A stretch of DNA of 64,000 bases, from NCBI GenBank assembly GCA_964468205.1, contig CAYXVG010000001.1, positions 1 to 64,000 of the forward strand, in the 5' to 3' direction. The notes under the pieces were generated by a model that did no database searches, was not told where the DNA came from, and saw only the letters and a list, made by a program, of their open reading frames with translations. The position numbers and the translations under genes are program-made. How positions within the stretch are numbered: position 1 is the stretch's first letter; every line of letters begins with the position of its first letter. The stretch is from CAWELS01 sp964468205. Its GTDB lineage: Bacteria; Acidobacteriota; Terriglobia; Bryobacterales; Bryobacteraceae. Below, in pieces: positions 51,633 to 60,287 of the stretch.

Positions 51633-52463
51633 CTACTCGCGGACAGTTGGGAAGGTCCTGGACAGGTAATCGTTCCAGCCCAACTGCTCCTCGTCACCAA
51701 GGCTCCACAGAAACCCGAGGCCGGCGGCCGAAAGACCGAGCACTGTGCCAAGAAATCGCTTTGCCCGCTGGACGCGCGTGGGTTCCTGGCCGGTGAAGCT
51801 TAACAGCTCCAACCCGCACCAGATCATTCCCGGGCTTTCGCTGTCACCGAGCCACCACAGGGTCTTGTAGAGAAGAACGATTCCGGCCGCGACGGCGCCC
51901 CATACCATCACCGGGAGGCTGGCCATCGCTTGCACGCCTCCTAACCATACCGAGAGTCCGGCGAATATTCCGAACGCGATCGTCACAATACCGGCGTCCA
52001 GCACGGCGGCAGTCAGGCGGTGCAACGGCGATGCAACCGGCTCGTTACAGGACTTTGCCGACCGCACGCCACTGCCCATCTCGGGCGGGAGATTCGGCAA
52101 CGGAGTCTCAAGCGCCAATCGCTGCTGGCCGGCTTCCTCCAGCCGAAGACGTTTCCTCGATACTCGTGGTCCGCCGGACTTCCTCGGCGGCTGCTTCGTG
52201 GTACGGTCTCGAACCGGCGGGGCGAACTCGTCAAACTGAATTACAGTTTGGGGGAAGAGGGTTTTTTGGCGTGGGTGTCGCAGTGACTCCCGAATCTCGT
52301 CAATCGGGATCGCCTGCCGCTTGTCGAGCCTCCGGGCCACGGCCTCCCGGTTGACGGGTGCAGCCACTACTGCGGAAACCGTATCGACATGCAACCTCCG
52401 GCCGCAACGCCCACACCGATGCTCCGCGTCACTATTCTGCGTACCACAATATGTGCAGTTCAT
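51633..52463 (-). CDS. Zinc-ribbon protein with an RDD-like membrane domain
   Basis: A 276-residue protein. The N-terminus MNCTYCGTQNSDAEHRCGRC holds two CxxC pairs for zinc. A long basic and Pro-rich linker leads to a C-terminal membrane part (about 160-276) with three hydrophobic helices. LTAAVLDAG, SPGMIWCGLELL, RVQRAKRFLG and the end ...NDYLSRTF have the pattern of RDD family domains (Arg, Asp, Asp residues). ATG 52463 is used, as upstream residues look non-coding. It is divergent from lptD. The function is unknown; RDD proteins may transport ions or stabilise membranes. Confidence 0.75.
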   Translation of the reverse strand: MNCTYCGTQNSDAEHRCGRCGRRLHVDTVSAVVAAPVNREAVARRLDKRQAIPIDEIRESLRHPRQKTLFPQTVIQFDEFAPPVRDRTTKQPPRKSGGPRVSRKRLRLEEAGQQRLALETPLPNLPPEMGSGVRSAKSCNEPVASPLHRLTAAVLDAGIVTIAFGIFAGLSVWLGGVQAMASLPVMVWGAVAAGIVLLYKTLWWLGDSESPGMIWCGLELLSFTGQEPTRVQRAKRFLGTVLGLSAAGLGFLWSLGDEEQLGWNDYLSRTFPTVRE

Positions 52464-52543
52464 CGAACCTCTCCACTTCTGTGGGCAAGGCCGACGCCGC
52501 AGAAACACCCCGTTGCCGCGACCTCAGGCCGCTGCCGGAGCGA

Positions 52544-54970
52544 ATGTCGTACTTTCCTCTCTGTTGCGGGATCTTAGTGGACCGTGCTAGAAATTGTCGA
52601 TTGAGGTGGTCTGAATCGACAGCCCGCAGAGACCCGCTTTCCCTGTTTACCACATTTGGAGCAATTTGTCACGTCTTTTCAGCTAAGCGTATCTTTTCAT
52701 TTATCTTATCGACTGGCTTCGTTCTCTGCATAAGCTTCTTGTCCTGGCTGCCGGCTACGGCCCAGCAACCACCGGCAAGCGGTGAATTAGCGCCCCGAAT
52801 CAACGCCCCTGGACCGAATGATGTCGTAGTGCTGGCGATACAGCAGGAATCCAAGGGCGCCATGCGACGCCTCAAGGGAATGGCCCAGATCGAGACTGCG
52901 GAGATCCTGCTCCGGGCGGACTTCATCGAGTACAACGAACTCACCGGCGACGCCATCGCCGAGGGTAACGTCAAATTTCGCAGCTTCACGAGCGGCGAGA
53001 CGCTTGAAGCGGAGCGAGTGGAGTACAACATTCGTGAGTCAACCGGTAAATTCTATGAGGTGAAAGGACAAACGAGCGGCAAGGTGGACCCGCGCCCCGG
53101 GCTCCTGCTTTCGAACAACCCGTTCATTTTCCAGGGCAGTTGGGCCGAGAAGCTGAAGGATCGCTATGTCCTTTACGACGGCATTCTGACCAATTGCAAG
53201 CTGCCGAAGCCGATCTGGACGCTCAAGGGGCCGAAGTTTGACATCATTCCGAACGATCGCGCGCTGATCCACAAGGCCCGGTTTCGTGTTCGAGGCGTAC
53301 CGCTTCTCTACGCCCCGGTCTTCTACAAGTCGCTGGAGGAGCGCCCCCGAAAGAGCGGCCTGCTGACGCCGAATATCGGCAATAGCTCGCGCCGCGGATT
53401 CATGTTGGGCGGCGGCTATTACTGGGCGATCAACCGAAGCTACGACGCCGCGTACCGGGCTCAGTATTTCAGCCAGCGCGGCTTCGCCCACCACGTAAAC
53501 GCGCGAGGGAAACCTACTCAGAAGTCCAACTTCGATGTCTTCCTGTATGGTGTCAACGACCGCGGTAAGGATATCGGCGGAGGCAATATCATTGACGCGA
53601 GCGGGTTTCTGCTCTCAGTCACCGGTGACGCAGAGCTTGGCAAAGGGTTCGATGCCCGCTGGGATGTGAATTACCTAAGTTCGTTCCTTTTCCGGCAGGA
53701 ATTCACTGAGTCCTTCAACGAAGCGGTCGCCACCGAGGTGCACTCGGTGGCTTACGTCACGAAGAACTGGTCGAGCTACGGATTTGACGCGGTGTTCCGC
53801 CGCAGCGAGAACTTCAATAGCACCATCGAAGACGACAAAATCGCCATTCGGAAACTGCCTCAGTTTAGTTTCACAGTCCGCGACCGGGAGATTAGCCGGA
53901 AGGTATTACCCGTGTGGGTGTCGCTCGATTCGCAGTTCGGATTGGTACGCAGGAACCAGCCATCGTTTCAGACCCGCCGCTGGGTGAACCGGATCGACAT
54001 CGCCCCCCGTGTCAGCACAACGATGCGTTTCAAAGGTATTGGGATTACTCCCGCCGTGTCCGTGCGGGGAACTCACTGGGACTCGAGTTGGCAAGATGGG
54101 CGAATCAGCGGTGAGGGCGCCCTGCGCACGAGCGGGGAATTCACCACCGAGCTACGGTTGCCTTCGATCGGCCGCGTATTCGATGCTCCGAAGTGGATGG
54201 GCGACAAAGTGAAGCACGTGATCGAGACCCGGGCGGGCTACCGTTACATCGGCGGCATCAATGACTTCGAGCGCTACATCCTGTTCGATGAGACCGAGAC
54301 TGTATCAAACACTAACGAGGTCGACTATTCCCTGATCAACCGCGTATACGCTAAGAAGGGCGGCGTAGTGCACGAAGTGGCAAGCTGGGAGCTGTGGCAG
54401 GCCCGCTACTTTGACCGGGATTTTGGAGGGGCCATCGTGGACGGACAACGCAACCCGCTGATGAGTTCCATGCGGCTCACCGGTTACGCGTTCTTTGATG
54501 GACCACGATCATATTCTCCAGTGGTGTCAAACTTGCGGCTCAGCCCGAAGCCGGGATGGGGTCTATCCTGGCGCGCGGACTACGACCCGCTTCAGCGCCG
54601 CTTCTCGAATACCGGAGTTACGGCCGATGCCCGCTTCGCCAGTAAGTACTTCTTCTCCGTCGGGGCGAACCGGGTAAATACCAATCCGGTCCTGACACCG
54701 CCGGCCAATCAGCTCCGCGGGCTGATTGTCGTGGGAGATCCAAACAAACGAGGTTGGAACGGCGCCTTTAGCGCGGTTTACGACTTCCGGCAGGACGTCA
54801 TGCAATTCGCCACCACCCAGGTGACTTACAACACTGGGTGCTGCGGCATCAGCTTTCAGTACCGCCGGTTCGGCTTCGGTACCCGCCAGGAAAACCAGTT
54901 CCGGGTCGCTTTCGCCATCGCCAATATCGGCTCCTTCGGAACGCTCAAGAAGCAGGAACGGCTGTTCTAG
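52544..54970 (+). CDS. lptD: LPS-assembly outer membrane protein LptD
   Basis: An outer membrane beta-barrel that inserts LPS into the outer leaflet with LptE. After a signal-like hydrophobic stretch ending near PATAQQPP, an OstA/LptA-like domain follows (QIETAEILLRADFIEYNELTGDAIAEGNVKF, then RVEYNIRESTGKFYEVKG). The long C-terminal barrel has many Tyr/Phe-rich strands and ends with KKQERLF. The start is uncertain: ATG 52544 gives 808 residues with an N-terminal overhang before the signal peptide, and the frame is open further to 52358, so an inner alternative start is possible. It is not near lptA or lptE. Confidence 0.85.
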   Translation: MSYFPLCCGILVDRARNCRLRWSESTARRDPLSLFTTFGAICHVFSAKRIFSFILSTGFVLCISFLSWLPATAQQPPASGELAPRINAPGPNDVVVLAIQQESKGAMRRLKGMAQIETAEILLRADFIEYNELTGDAIAEGNVKFRSFTSGETLEAERVEYNIRESTGKFYEVKGQTSGKVDPRPGLLLSNNPFIFQGSWAEKLKDRYVLYDGILTNCKLPKPIWTLKGPKFDIIPNDRALIHKARFRVRGVPLLYAPVFYKSLEERPRKSGLLTPNIGNSSRRGFMLGGGYYWAINRSYDAAYRAQYFSQRGFAHHVNARGKPTQKSNFDVFLYGVNDRGKDIGGGNIIDASGFLLSVTGDAELGKGFDARWDVNYLSSFLFRQEFTESFNEAVATEVHSVAYVTKNWSSYGFDAVFRRSENFNSTIEDDKIAIRKLPQFSFTVRDREISRKVLPVWVSLDSQFGLVRRNQPSFQTRRWVNRIDIAPRVSTTMRFKGIGITPAVSVRGTHWDSSWQDGRISGEGALRTSGEFTTELRLPSIGRVFDAPKWMGDKVKHVIETRAGYRYIGGINDFERYILFDETETVSNTNEVDYSLINRVYAKKGGVVHEVASWELWQARYFDRDFGGAIVDGQRNPLMSSMRLTGYAFFDGPRSYSPVVSNLRLSPKPGWGLSWRADYDPLQRRFSNTGVTADARFASKYFFSVGANRVNTNPVLTPPANQLRGLIVVGDPNKRGWNGAFSAVYDFRQDVMQFATTQVTYNTGCCGISFQYRRFGFGTRQENQFRVAFAIANIGSFGTLKKQERLF

Positions 54971-55141
54971 CTCGGCCCGATTAGGCTGCATGCTGCGCAA
55001 ATTTTATACCGCCCCGTCCGGATTGATCCAGAAGTCGAAACCTGACTACCGGTTGCCCGCATCTAAACAATTGAGTACTTCTCAGTCAAGTTTGATGAAG
55101 AGGCGTCGTTCGGCCTCACCGTCAAAACAGGAGGTTGCCCG

Positions 55142-56101
55142 ATGAAGTGGTCTTACAAAATAGGTGAGTTTCGTGGTATCGGAGTTTACCTCCATTTCAC
55201 GTTTCTTCTGCTTGTAGGTCTTATCGCGCTCTGGACACTCAACGCGCAAAGCAGCCTCGTTGCGGCGGTAGAGGTCGTACTTTTCCTCCTGGCTCTCTTC
55301 ACCTGCGTCGTCCTTCACGAGTTTGGCCATGCGCTTACGGCGCAGAAGTACGGCATCCCAACCCGCGATATCACTCTGCTGCCCATCGGAGGCGTGGCCC
55401 GATTGGAGCGAATGCCGGAGAATCCACGTCAGGAATTGTGGGTCGCTCTCGCCGGCCCAGCAGTAAATGTGGTGATTGCGGCCGGCCTGTTGGCACTGCT
55501 TACGCTTACTGGTTCATGGACTCCGCTGGCACAGTTCACTCTGAGCGGCGGATCGCTGCTACAGCAAATTGCGATCGTCAACATCACGCTGGTGGTCTTC
55601 AATATGCTGCCCGCGTTTCCAATGGACGGAGGAAGAGTCTTGCGGGCGCTGCTGGCGATGCAGACCGACTACACCCGCGCGACCTTGACCGCAGGCCGCA
55701 TTGGACAAGCAATGGCGGTTCTCTTTGGCATCTTCGGCCTCTTTTCGAATCCGATGCTTATCCTTATTGCGGTATTCGTTTGGACCGGCGCCCAGCAAGA
55801 GATGCTCGCCACACGCGCGCGGTCCGCGTCGTCGTGGAAGCCTTTCCCAGCGGTTGCGGGTCACGCCCGCGATTTGCCCCTGAATGCTGACATGGTGGCG
55901 TGGCCGGCGCAAATGTCTTTGCCCATCACTGGCAAGGAGGCGGCGGAGGTGCAAGCCCGCCTCATGAGCATCACAGACCCCTGGCTGCGGCAACTGGCTC
56001 TCAGAAGCTATTATCTCGGGCGGCGGCACGCCGGACGGCCTTCCAGTCCAGCGGCATGGCGCTCGGAAGAGACGGACTCTTCCGGCGGGCGTCGAAGTTA
56101 G
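55142..56101 (+). CDS. Site-2-protease-like metalloprotease (M50 family)
   Basis: A 319-residue membrane protease. HEFGH (His59, Glu60, His63) is the zinc site in the second or third helix, and NMLPAFPMDGGRVLRALL carries the third ligand. There are about six hydrophobic helices. Intramembrane proteases of this type cut regulatory or signal proteins. Most similar enzymes carry C-terminal CBS domains; here the end (about 225-319) is short, Ala/Arg/Ser-rich and shows no CBS repeat in any frame. A GGAGG site lies just before the ATG. Confidence 0.88.
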   Translation: MKWSYKIGEFRGIGVYLHFTFLLLVGLIALWTLNAQSSLVAAVEVVLFLLALFTCVVLHEFGHALTAQKYGIPTRDITLLPIGGVARLERMPENPRQELWVALAGPAVNVVIAAGLLALLTLTGSWTPLAQFTLSGGSLLQQIAIVNITLVVFNMLPAFPMDGGRVLRALLAMQTDYTRATLTAGRIGQAMAVLFGIFGLFSNPMLILIAVFVWTGAQQEMLATRARSASSWKPFPAVAGHARDLPLNADMVAWPAQMSLPITGKEAAEVQARLMSITDPWLRQLALRSYYLGRRHAGRPSSPAAWRSEETDSSGGRRS

Positions 56102-56166
56102 TGAAACCCAACCCGATCAGAACCGCCGCGCCGAACTCACATAGAAAGGCTGCGCCCGCTCCATGT

Positions 56167-57267
56167 TTATCCGCGGAACCTCTCGTAGTAGGCCTCGTAC
56201 TTAGGGATCATCAGAGAGCTGCAGAACCGCGTCGTCGCGGTTTCGCGCGCCGCGGCGGCGACCTTGTTATGCCGGCTCTCATTCGTCAGTAATTCGAGGG
56301 CGCGCTCGGCGAGAGCATCGGTATCACCAACCTCTTCCAAATAGCCGTCAACGCCGTGGGTGATCACTTCCGGAAGCCCCCCGGTGCGCGTGGCGACCGG
56401 TGGCACCCCACAAGCCATGGCTTCGAGGGCCGCGAGGCCAAAGGACTCCAGTTCGCTGGGCAGCAGCAGGATGTCGGCATGAGGGATCAGGCGTTCAACG
56501 TGGCTTTGTTTGCCCAGAAAAGTGACATTCTTCTCGATGCCGAGTTCGCGGACGAGCATTTCGGCTGGACCGCGTTCGGGTCCGTCACCTACCATCAGGA
56601 GTTCCGCGTCCACGTCGTCGAGAACTCGTTCGAGAATGCGGATACAATCGAGCGGGCGCTTCACCGGGCGGAAGTTAGAGAGGTGCAGCAACGTCTTTTT
56701 GGCCTGCTTCTTCATTTCCACCGGCCGGTAAATCTCACAATTGACGAAGTTGTACAGCACCGAGATCTCCTTGTCGATACCAAAGACCTCAATGGTGCGT
56801 TGCTTTAGATAGTTACTCACCGCGGTGATTCCGTCGGACTGCTCGATGGAGAACTTGGTGATGGGAAAGTACGAGCGGTCCACGCCAACGAGCGTAATGT
56901 CGGTTCCGTGAAGCGTAGTGATCACCGGCAGGTGACGCTTTGGCTGGAGCATCTTGCGGGCTAGTTCGGCCGAAGCGGAATGGGGAATTGCATAGTGTAC
57001 ATGGAGCAGATCAAGCTCGTAGCCTTCGGCGACCTCGGCCATACGGGATGCCAGGGCGAGAGTATAGGGTGGAAACTGAAATAGAGGATAGCTGGCCACC
57101 TCGACTTCGTGATAGTGAATTCTTTCGACGTCCGCGTCCAGGCGAATCGGATTCGCGTAGCTGATGAAATGGACCTCGTGGCCGCGCATTGCCAACTCCT
57201 GGCCAAGTTCCGTTGCGACAATGCCGCTGCCACCGAAGGTGGGGTAACAAGTGATTCCGATCCTCAC
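56167..57267 (-). CDS. bshA: N-acetyl-alpha-D-glucosaminyl L-malate synthase (BshA)
   Basis: A 366-residue glycosyltransferase that joins GlcNAc from UDP-GlcNAc to L-malate, first step of bacillithiol synthesis. MRIGITCYPTFGGSGIVATELG and HFISY at the N-terminus, HVHYAIPHSASAELA, TLHGTDITLVG, SNYLKQRT and LLPSELESFGLAALEAMACG are typical of BshA and the GT4 donor site. The length is normal. bshB and bshC are not in the window. It uses the same UDP-GlcNAc as GlmU makes. Confidence 0.92.
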   Translation of the reverse strand: MRIGITCYPTFGGSGIVATELGQELAMRGHEVHFISYANPIRLDADVERIHYHEVEVASYPLFQFPPYTLALASRMAEVAEGYELDLLHVHYAIPHSASAELARKMLQPKRHLPVITTLHGTDITLVGVDRSYFPITKFSIEQSDGITAVSNYLKQRTIEVFGIDKEISVLYNFVNCEIYRPVEMKKQAKKTLLHLSNFRPVKRPLDCIRILERVLDDVDAELLMVGDGPERGPAEMLVRELGIEKNVTFLGKQSHVERLIPHADILLLPSELESFGLAALEAMACGVPPVATRTGGLPEVITHGVDGYLEEVGDTDALAERALELLTNESRHNKVAAAARETATTRFCSSLMIPKYEAYYERFRG

Positions 57268-57332
57268 AGTTTGGAGTATCGCATGGGGAAGAGCCGGGAC
57301 GCAGGAAGAAAGGAAAACTACTGATGCGCCAC

Positions 57333-58334
57333 CTACTCAAAGAGGAGTTCGGCATAACCGATCTGGCCGTTAAGGTTTTCCGCGGGGGCTGGGATGTCGC
57401 CTCCGCCATACCAGACGCGGAATCGCTTGCCGGCAGGCTCCACTGTCGGATCGCAAACGACGGCCTTGTTCCAGGGTTCGTGGCCCGAGAGCGCGGCCGC
57501 GGTGGTCACGCGCTTCCAATCGACACCATCGGCTGACACCGCCAACCCGAGACGGCGGTATTCCAGCCGGTCACGTGCGGTATAGAGCATCCAGTAGCGG
57601 TCCGCATACTGCCAGACGGCTGGCTCACCGAGGCCGTTTTCGTCAAAGGCACGCGCTTCGCCCAGTTCCAGAACTGGATTGGCGCGGAGCTTTTCCCACG
57701 CGACCCCGTCGCGCGACCGGGCCAAGCCGAGACGCTGCCGCCGGGCGCGGTCCTGGCCGAGGTAGTACATGTAGAGGTACTCCCCGGCAGTGGTGACATA
57801 AGGATCGGCGACGCCGTACTCATCCCAAGCGCCCCGCGGGCCCAGGTCGAGCACCGGGGACGGATGTCGCTCCCAATGGACGCCGTCACGGGACCGGGCG
57901 AGCCCAATGCGCGGCACGCGTCCGGCCTGGTACCAGTAGTGGAACTCCTCACCGTAATAGAGCGCCGAGCCGTTGGCCGCGATGTAGTTGTCCGATTCCC
58001 AGGTCCCCGGATCGGGCGAGAGCACCTTTCCCTTCTTCTCCCACTGCAGGCCGTCCGTAGAGATGGCCAACCCAGTGTGCCATGTCTCCCCGTCGAAACC
58101 TGAGTAGAAATTGTAGTACACCCCGTCACGGACAATCACCGATGGGTTTAGAACGTCGACAGAATCCCACTCCCCGGCGGCCCCGCGATCGAGAACCGGC
58201 CCGGAATGGAGACTCCAGGAGTAGCGCGGCGGGCTACCCACCGCCGCGAGGGGCGGCAGCGTGAAATCGGCATACCGCTGACAGGCGGAGAGAAGCAGCA
58301 GAAGAAGAACAGGAAGCGGCGGCACACGTGTCAT
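57333..58334 (-). CDS. Lipoprotein with a five-bladed beta-propeller (GH43/GH130-like)
   Basis: A 333-residue protein. It starts with a lipobox LLLLSACQ (Cys about 18), so it is probably an outer membrane or periplasmic lipoprotein. Repeated segments GLAISTDGLQWEK, GLARSRDGVHWER, GLARSRDGVAWEK and GLAVSADGVDWKR mark the blades of a GH43/GH130-like propeller. The pattern matches glycoside hydrolase or phosphorylase relatives, but I cannot identify the three catalytic acids with confidence. The start ATG overlaps the stop of the sensor kinase gene (58331-58334). Confidence 0.8.
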   Translation of the reverse strand: MTRVPPLPVLLLLLLSACQRYADFTLPPLAAVGSPPRYSWSLHSGPVLDRGAAGEWDSVDVLNPSVIVRDGVYYNFYSGFDGETWHTGLAISTDGLQWEKKGKVLSPDPGTWESDNYIAANGSALYYGEEFHYWYQAGRVPRIGLARSRDGVHWERHPSPVLDLGPRGAWDEYGVADPYVTTAGEYLYMYYLGQDRARRQRLGLARSRDGVAWEKLRANPVLELGEARAFDENGLGEPAVWQYADRYWMLYTARDRLEYRRLGLAVSADGVDWKRVTTAAALSGHEPWNKAVVCDPTVEPAGKRFRVWYGGGDIPAPAENLNGQIGYAELLFE

Positions 58335-59563
58335 ACGGGGATGCGAACCTTCAGGACAGCACCATTGTCCGGGTGAGATTCCAGGACCAGATTCCCATTC
58401 AGCCCGCGCACACGGCGTTTTATACTGGCGGGACCTTGCTGGAGGACGTCAAGTTCTTCGAGTGAATACCGGCCGTCGAAATCGAAGCCGCGGCCATTGT
58501 CGCGAATCTCAATTTCGAGGGTTCTATTGTTGCGCTCCACAGTAACGGTTACTAAAGATGCACCCGAGTGTTTCTGGGCGTTATGGAGGGCTTCCCGCAC
58601 AAGCTGCAGGGCCTCGCGAGCAGTGTTCTGATCAGAAACGTCGATAGTGGGCTTGGCTTCGTAGCGGGTAGAAATGCCAGAATCCTTTTCGAAGTAGTCG
58701 ACCAGCCGGCTGATGGCCATGGCGAGGGTAGAGGCGTCCACTTCGGCCGGCCGCATCGCGCGGACAAATGCCCGGACTTCGGCGACCTGCCGTCGCGTGA
58801 GTTGCTGCAACTCGGCCAGTTCCGCCTTTGCCCTCTCCGGGTCTTTCTCCAGAATGCGGCGGAGCACTTCGAGACGCATCTGGAGACTGATGAAACTCTG
58901 CTGGGGACCGTCGTGGAAGTCCGCCGCGATTCGTTCCCGCTCTGAGTCGCGGGCGCTCGCAGCCTGCCCGCGATAGATGACGGCCTTCTGAGAAGCCTGG
59001 ATCAGCCGGTCAATCAGGAGTTGCCGGTTGCGCGCCGCGATGAGGCCGAGTGCGCCAAGCAGAAAAAGGATAGGCAGCATACGGCTGATTTCGTCGGGCC
59101 TTACCAGGACAAAAAGAAGCGGTAATACGGCGGCGACCGCGGCCACCGATCTCCAAGGGTGGACGAACAGAGTCGAGGTGATTAGATAGAGATAGAAGAG
59201 ACCGGCCAGATAGGGTGTGGCCTCCGACCGTACCGATGCGCAGATAAGAAAGAACGTGGCATCCAGAATTAGGCTGAAAAGCGCGTACCTAACCCTCTCG
59301 AGGATGCGCCAGGTGGCCGCCACGACCGCGTACAAGAGGAACAGGATGAGAACCAGACGGGTTAGGGTGCCAGACGGCTCGCCGGCCGTCGCCTCCAACG
59401 CCAGGCAGCCTATCGCCAAAGCGACACGCGTGAGGCTAAGCAAAAAGCGCCACGAACGCGGGACAAGCAGGTATTCGTCCCCATTTGCCCGGTTGGCCAG
59501 TTCGGCAATCTCCGGTTGTTGCTCCGGGTTTGGATCCGCCGGGACCGCCGGATCTGCGGTCAA
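58331..59563 (-). CDS. Membrane sensor histidine kinase (HisKA_3, NarX-type)
   Basis: A 410-residue kinase. About six N-terminal hydrophobic helices (about 38-180) are followed by a HisKA_3 domain with phosphoacceptor His217 in ADFHDGPQQ, then a HATPase domain with REALHNAQKHSGAS, DNGRGFD and SIKRRVRGLNGNLV. The usual partner is a LuxR-type response regulator, which is not present nearby. The start is TTG 59563: CCTCC on the plus strand at 59573-59577 gives a GGAGG site nine bases upstream. Its stop overlaps the lipoprotein start. Confidence 0.88.
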   Translation of the reverse strand: MTADPAVPADPNPEQQPEIAELANRANGDEYLLVPRSWRFLLSLTRVALAIGCLALEATAGEPSGTLTRLVLILFLLYAVVAATWRILERVRYALFSLILDATFFLICASVRSEATPYLAGLFYLYLITSTLFVHPWRSVAAVAAVLPLLFVLVRPDEISRMLPILFLLGALGLIAARNRQLLIDRLIQASQKAVIYRGQAASARDSERERIAADFHDGPQQSFISLQMRLEVLRRILEKDPERAKAELAELQQLTRRQVAEVRAFVRAMRPAEVDASTLAMAISRLVDYFEKDSGISTRYEAKPTIDVSDQNTAREALQLVREALHNAQKHSGASLVTVTVERNNRTLEIEIRDNGRGFDFDGRYSLEELDVLQQGPASIKRRVRGLNGNLVLESHPDNGAVLKVRIPV

Positions 59564-59614
59564 ATCAACTTTCCTCCACGGTATGTCCCAGGCCCGGCCT
59601 TGGGCCGCACCGGG

Positions 59615-60148
59615 CTATCGGCGGTACAAATACAGGGTGTGGCTGCGGCCCTCGCCATCATCTTCGATGTGTTCCACCTTATCAGGTGTCCAGCCCGTCA
59701 TGTCGAAGTCGTGACAAACCACGCGTGCACCGTTTTTGAGCTGTTTTTCGAGCAGAGGCCGAACTTTGTCATTCGAGGTGGGTAGCAGATAGATTGTAAG
59801 CAAATCCGCTTCACTGTAGTCTTGTCGCAGGATGTCACCTTCGATGATCCGAACCTGTCCGCTGAGATTCATCTTCTCCAACCGGACACGGCTCTGTTTC
59901 ACCAGATCAGAATCGATCTCGACTCCCGTGGATTGCGCCCCGAACTCCTTCGCCGCCATGATAACGATGCGCCCGTCCCCGCTGCCGAGGTCGAACATCG
60001 TCTCCCCCTTTTTGAGTTCCCCAAGGCGAAGCATCTTCTCTACCACGAACGCGGGTGTCGGATAATACGGAGCAAGTTTCTCCGCATCGCCGTGTTGAGC
60101 GAGTAGCCCACCGCAGAGGACCAACAGCAGAAAAACAGCGCGTTTCAT
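59615..60148 (-). CDS. SAM-dependent methyltransferase with a signal peptide
   Basis: A 177-residue class I methyltransferase. The SAM motif I is DLGSGDGRIVI, with ESD-like GVEIDSDL and the motif GDILRQDYSEADLL. The segment YYPTPAFVVEKMLRLGELKKGETMFDLG and the C-terminal VVCHDFDMTGWTPD resemble the ATPSc-KMT/FAM173 group of protein lysine methyltransferases. The N-terminus MKRAVFLLLVLCGGLLAQ looks like a signal peptide, which is odd because SAM is in the cytosol. The start ATG is chosen there; the frame is open upstream but non-coding in look. Confidence 0.78.
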   Translation of the reverse strand: MKRAVFLLLVLCGGLLAQHGDAEKLAPYYPTPAFVVEKMLRLGELKKGETMFDLGSGDGRIVIMAAKEFGAQSTGVEIDSDLVKQSRVRLEKMNLSGQVRIIEGDILRQDYSEADLLTIYLLPTSNDKVRPLLEKQLKNGARVVCHDFDMTGWTPDKVEHIEDDGEGRSHTLYLYRR

Positions 60149-60287
60149 AAGCAACTTTATTGTAGCGGGTTCGAGCAGGAAGACGCCCTTTCCCGAGACC
60201 ACTGCGGGCCCACAGAGAAGCATATGAAGATCATAGACGCCTGTCCGGTTGACGTGGTTACAAAGGCAAATAGCGAGGTGACTGCGT

